From Mycobacterium sp. EPa45 (GTDB taxonomy: Bacteria; Actinomycetota; Actinomycetes; Mycobacteriales; Mycobacteriaceae): a stretch of DNA of 64,000 bases. Below, one piece after another: positions 62,992 through 64,000 of the stretch. Under the pieces are notes generated by a model, which was given only the letters and a program-made list of their open reading frames with translations, searched no databases and was not told where the DNA came from. A program made the position numbers and the translations under genes. Positions within the stretch are counted from its first letter, which is position 1. Every line of letters starts with the position of its first letter. Location: NCBI RefSeq assembly GCF_001021385.1, contig NZ_CP011773.1, forward strand, positions 186,001-250,000, written 5' to 3'.

Positions 62992-64000
62992 GCCCCAAAC
63001 TCGTGATCGGGGCCAACGGGTTTCTCGGTTCGCACGTCACCCGCCAGCTGGTCGCCGACGGGCATCAGGTTCGGGTCATGGTGCGCCCGAACGCCTCGAC
63101 CATCTCCATCGACGACCTCGACGTGCAGCGCTTCATCGGCGACATCTGGGACAACGATGTGCTGCGCGAGGCGATGACCGGCGTCGACGACGTCTACTAC
63201 TGCGTCGTCGACACCCGCGGCTGGCTGAGCGATCCCGCCCCGCTGTTCCACACCAACGTCGAGGGCACCCGCAACGTCCTCGATGTGGCCAGAACCGCTG
63301 GCCTGCACCGCTTCATCTTCACCAGCAGCTATGTCACCGTCGGGCGCCGCCGCGGCCGGACGGTCAGCGAAGCCGACATCATCAACGACCGCGGGCTCAC
63401 CCCGTATGTCCGCTCCCGGGTACAGGCCGAGGAACTGGTGCTGCGCTACGCCCGCGAGCACGGCCTGCCCGCAATCGCGATGTGCGTGTCGACCACCTAC
63501 GGCAGCGGCGACTGGGGCCGGACCCCGCACGGCGCCATCATCGCGGGAGCGGCGTTCGGCAAGCTGCCGTTCGTCATGGGCGGTATCGAATTGGAAGCCG
63601 TCGGGGTCGACGACGCCGCACGGGCGATGATCCTGGCCGGCGAGCGCGGCCGGGTCGGCGAGCGCTACCTGATCTCGGAAAAAATGATCAGCAACGCCGA
63701 AGTGGCCCGTATCGCCGCCCTGGAGGCCAACATGCCACCACCGGCGAAGACGATCCCGCTGCCGGTCGCGTACGCGCTGGCCGCGCTGGGCACCGCCAAG
63801 GCCCGGTTGCAGAAGACCGACGAGAAGTTGTCGCTGGGCTCGCTGCGGCTGATGCGCGCCGAGGGACCGCTGGATTGCACGAAGGCCGTTCAAGAACTGG
63901 GCTGGCAGCCGCGCCCGGTGGAAGAGTCCATCCGCGAGGCCGCACGTTTCTGGGTGGGACTACGGGAGGCCAAGCGGCAAGCGAAGGCCGGCCGACCGGA
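62988..64000 (+). CDS. NAD-dependent epimerase/dehydratase (Rv0139-like), partial at window edge
   Basis: At least 337 residues of an extended SDR, still open at the right edge. The dinucleotide site is KLVIGANGFLGSHVTRQLV (residues 4-22). The catalytic segment differs from a standard YxxxK: FTSSYVTVGRRRG and then YVRSRVQAEELVLRYARE, where Arg replaces the Lys. This resembles cholesterol/3-beta-HSD-like extended SDRs. It is coupled (GTGA) to the SnoaL-like gene under the KstR-type box, suggesting a two-gene steroid or lipid unit. Confidence 0.85.
   Translation, partial: MSPKLVIGANGFLGSHVTRQLVADGHQVRVMVRPNASTISIDDLDVQRFIGDIWDNDVLREAMTGVDDVYYCVVDTRGWLSDPAPLFHTNVEGTRNVLDVARTAGLHRFIFTSSYVTVGRRRGRTVSEADIINDRGLTPYVRSRVQAEELVLRYAREHGLPAIAMCVSTTYGSGDWGRTPHGAIIAGAAFGKLPFVMGGIELEAVGVDDAARAMILAGERGRVGERYLISEKMISNAEVARIAALEANMPPPAKTIPLPVAYALAALGTAKARLQKTDEKLSLGSLRLMRAEGPLDCTKAVQELGWQPRPVEESIREAARFWVGLREAKRQAKAGRP

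Overview
The window is high-GC actinobacterial DNA and almost certainly comes from a mycobacterium, probably a fast-growing environmental type (Mycolicibacterium-like). Evidence includes a mycobacterial maltokinase, RecBCD subunits of mycobacterial type, a DesA3-like desaturase with its ferredoxin reductase, F420-type enzymes, a PknE/PknH-like kinase, an YGWLGAGA-type exported-protein signal, and a CYP138-msrA-SnoaL-epimerase block that matches the M. tuberculosis Rv0135c-Rv0139 neighbourhood from memory. Genes are densely packed with many 1-4 bp start/stop overlaps and frequent GTG or TTG starts. I saw no tRNA, rRNA, CRISPR array, insertion sequence or prophage. No gene-free stretch exceeds 300 bases.

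Layout. 0.1-3 kb: Gre-like protein, quinone reductase, maltokinase. 3-6.5 kb: a secreted modular GH5 cellulase on the minus strand. 6.75-15.8 kb: recC-recB-recD plus an APH-like kinase in one operon. 16-18.5 kb: a SnoaL-extended ECF sigma factor facing an oxidoreductase and a Ddn-like gene. 18.4-21 kb: marR-ABC exporter operon and a phosphoesterase. 21.3-25.6 kb: CoA transferase, thioesterase, TetR and acyl-CoA dehydrogenase. 25.7-29.5 kb: an MgtE_N/PRC protein paired with a non-canonical Nramp transporter, then enoyl-CoA hydratase and SDR. 29.6-33 kb: Ser/Thr kinase, cutinase, SDR relic, GNAT, acidic protein. 33.3-37.4 kb: glgX, a small unknown, a RibD-like reductase, a HAD phosphatase. 37.5-40.5 kb: TetR facing a ferredoxin reductase-desaturase operon. 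40.5-42.4 kb: GT39 transferase. 42.4-45.5 kb: a three-gene operon matching the fungal URC/urg uracil catabolic set. 45.6-48.1 kb: alcohol dehydrogenase, methyltransferase, TIGR03085-like protein. 48.2-51.6 kb: PPOX enzyme, then a possible peptide-modification locus. 51.6-58 kb: alcohol dehydrogenase and a mymA-like operon (esterase, SDR, diiron protein, Baeyer-Villiger-type FMO, MerR). 58.1-64 kb: TetR, CYP138-like P450, msrBA, membrane GGDEF protein, then SnoaL and epimerase genes behind a KstR-type box; the epimerase runs off the right edge.

The most interesting loci are: (1) a 61-residue repeat peptide encoded 7 bp upstream of a JmjC/cupin oxygenase and a sucrase/ferredoxin-like protein, opposite a C39-like cysteine peptidase, which looks like an undescribed ribosomal-peptide modification system; (2) the complete urc1-urc4-upp uracil operon; (3) a cellulase whose GH5 domain appears to be inserted into a Calx-beta repeat; (4) a likely Mg2+ transport pair; and (5) several clear palindromic operators that tie regulators to their targets.
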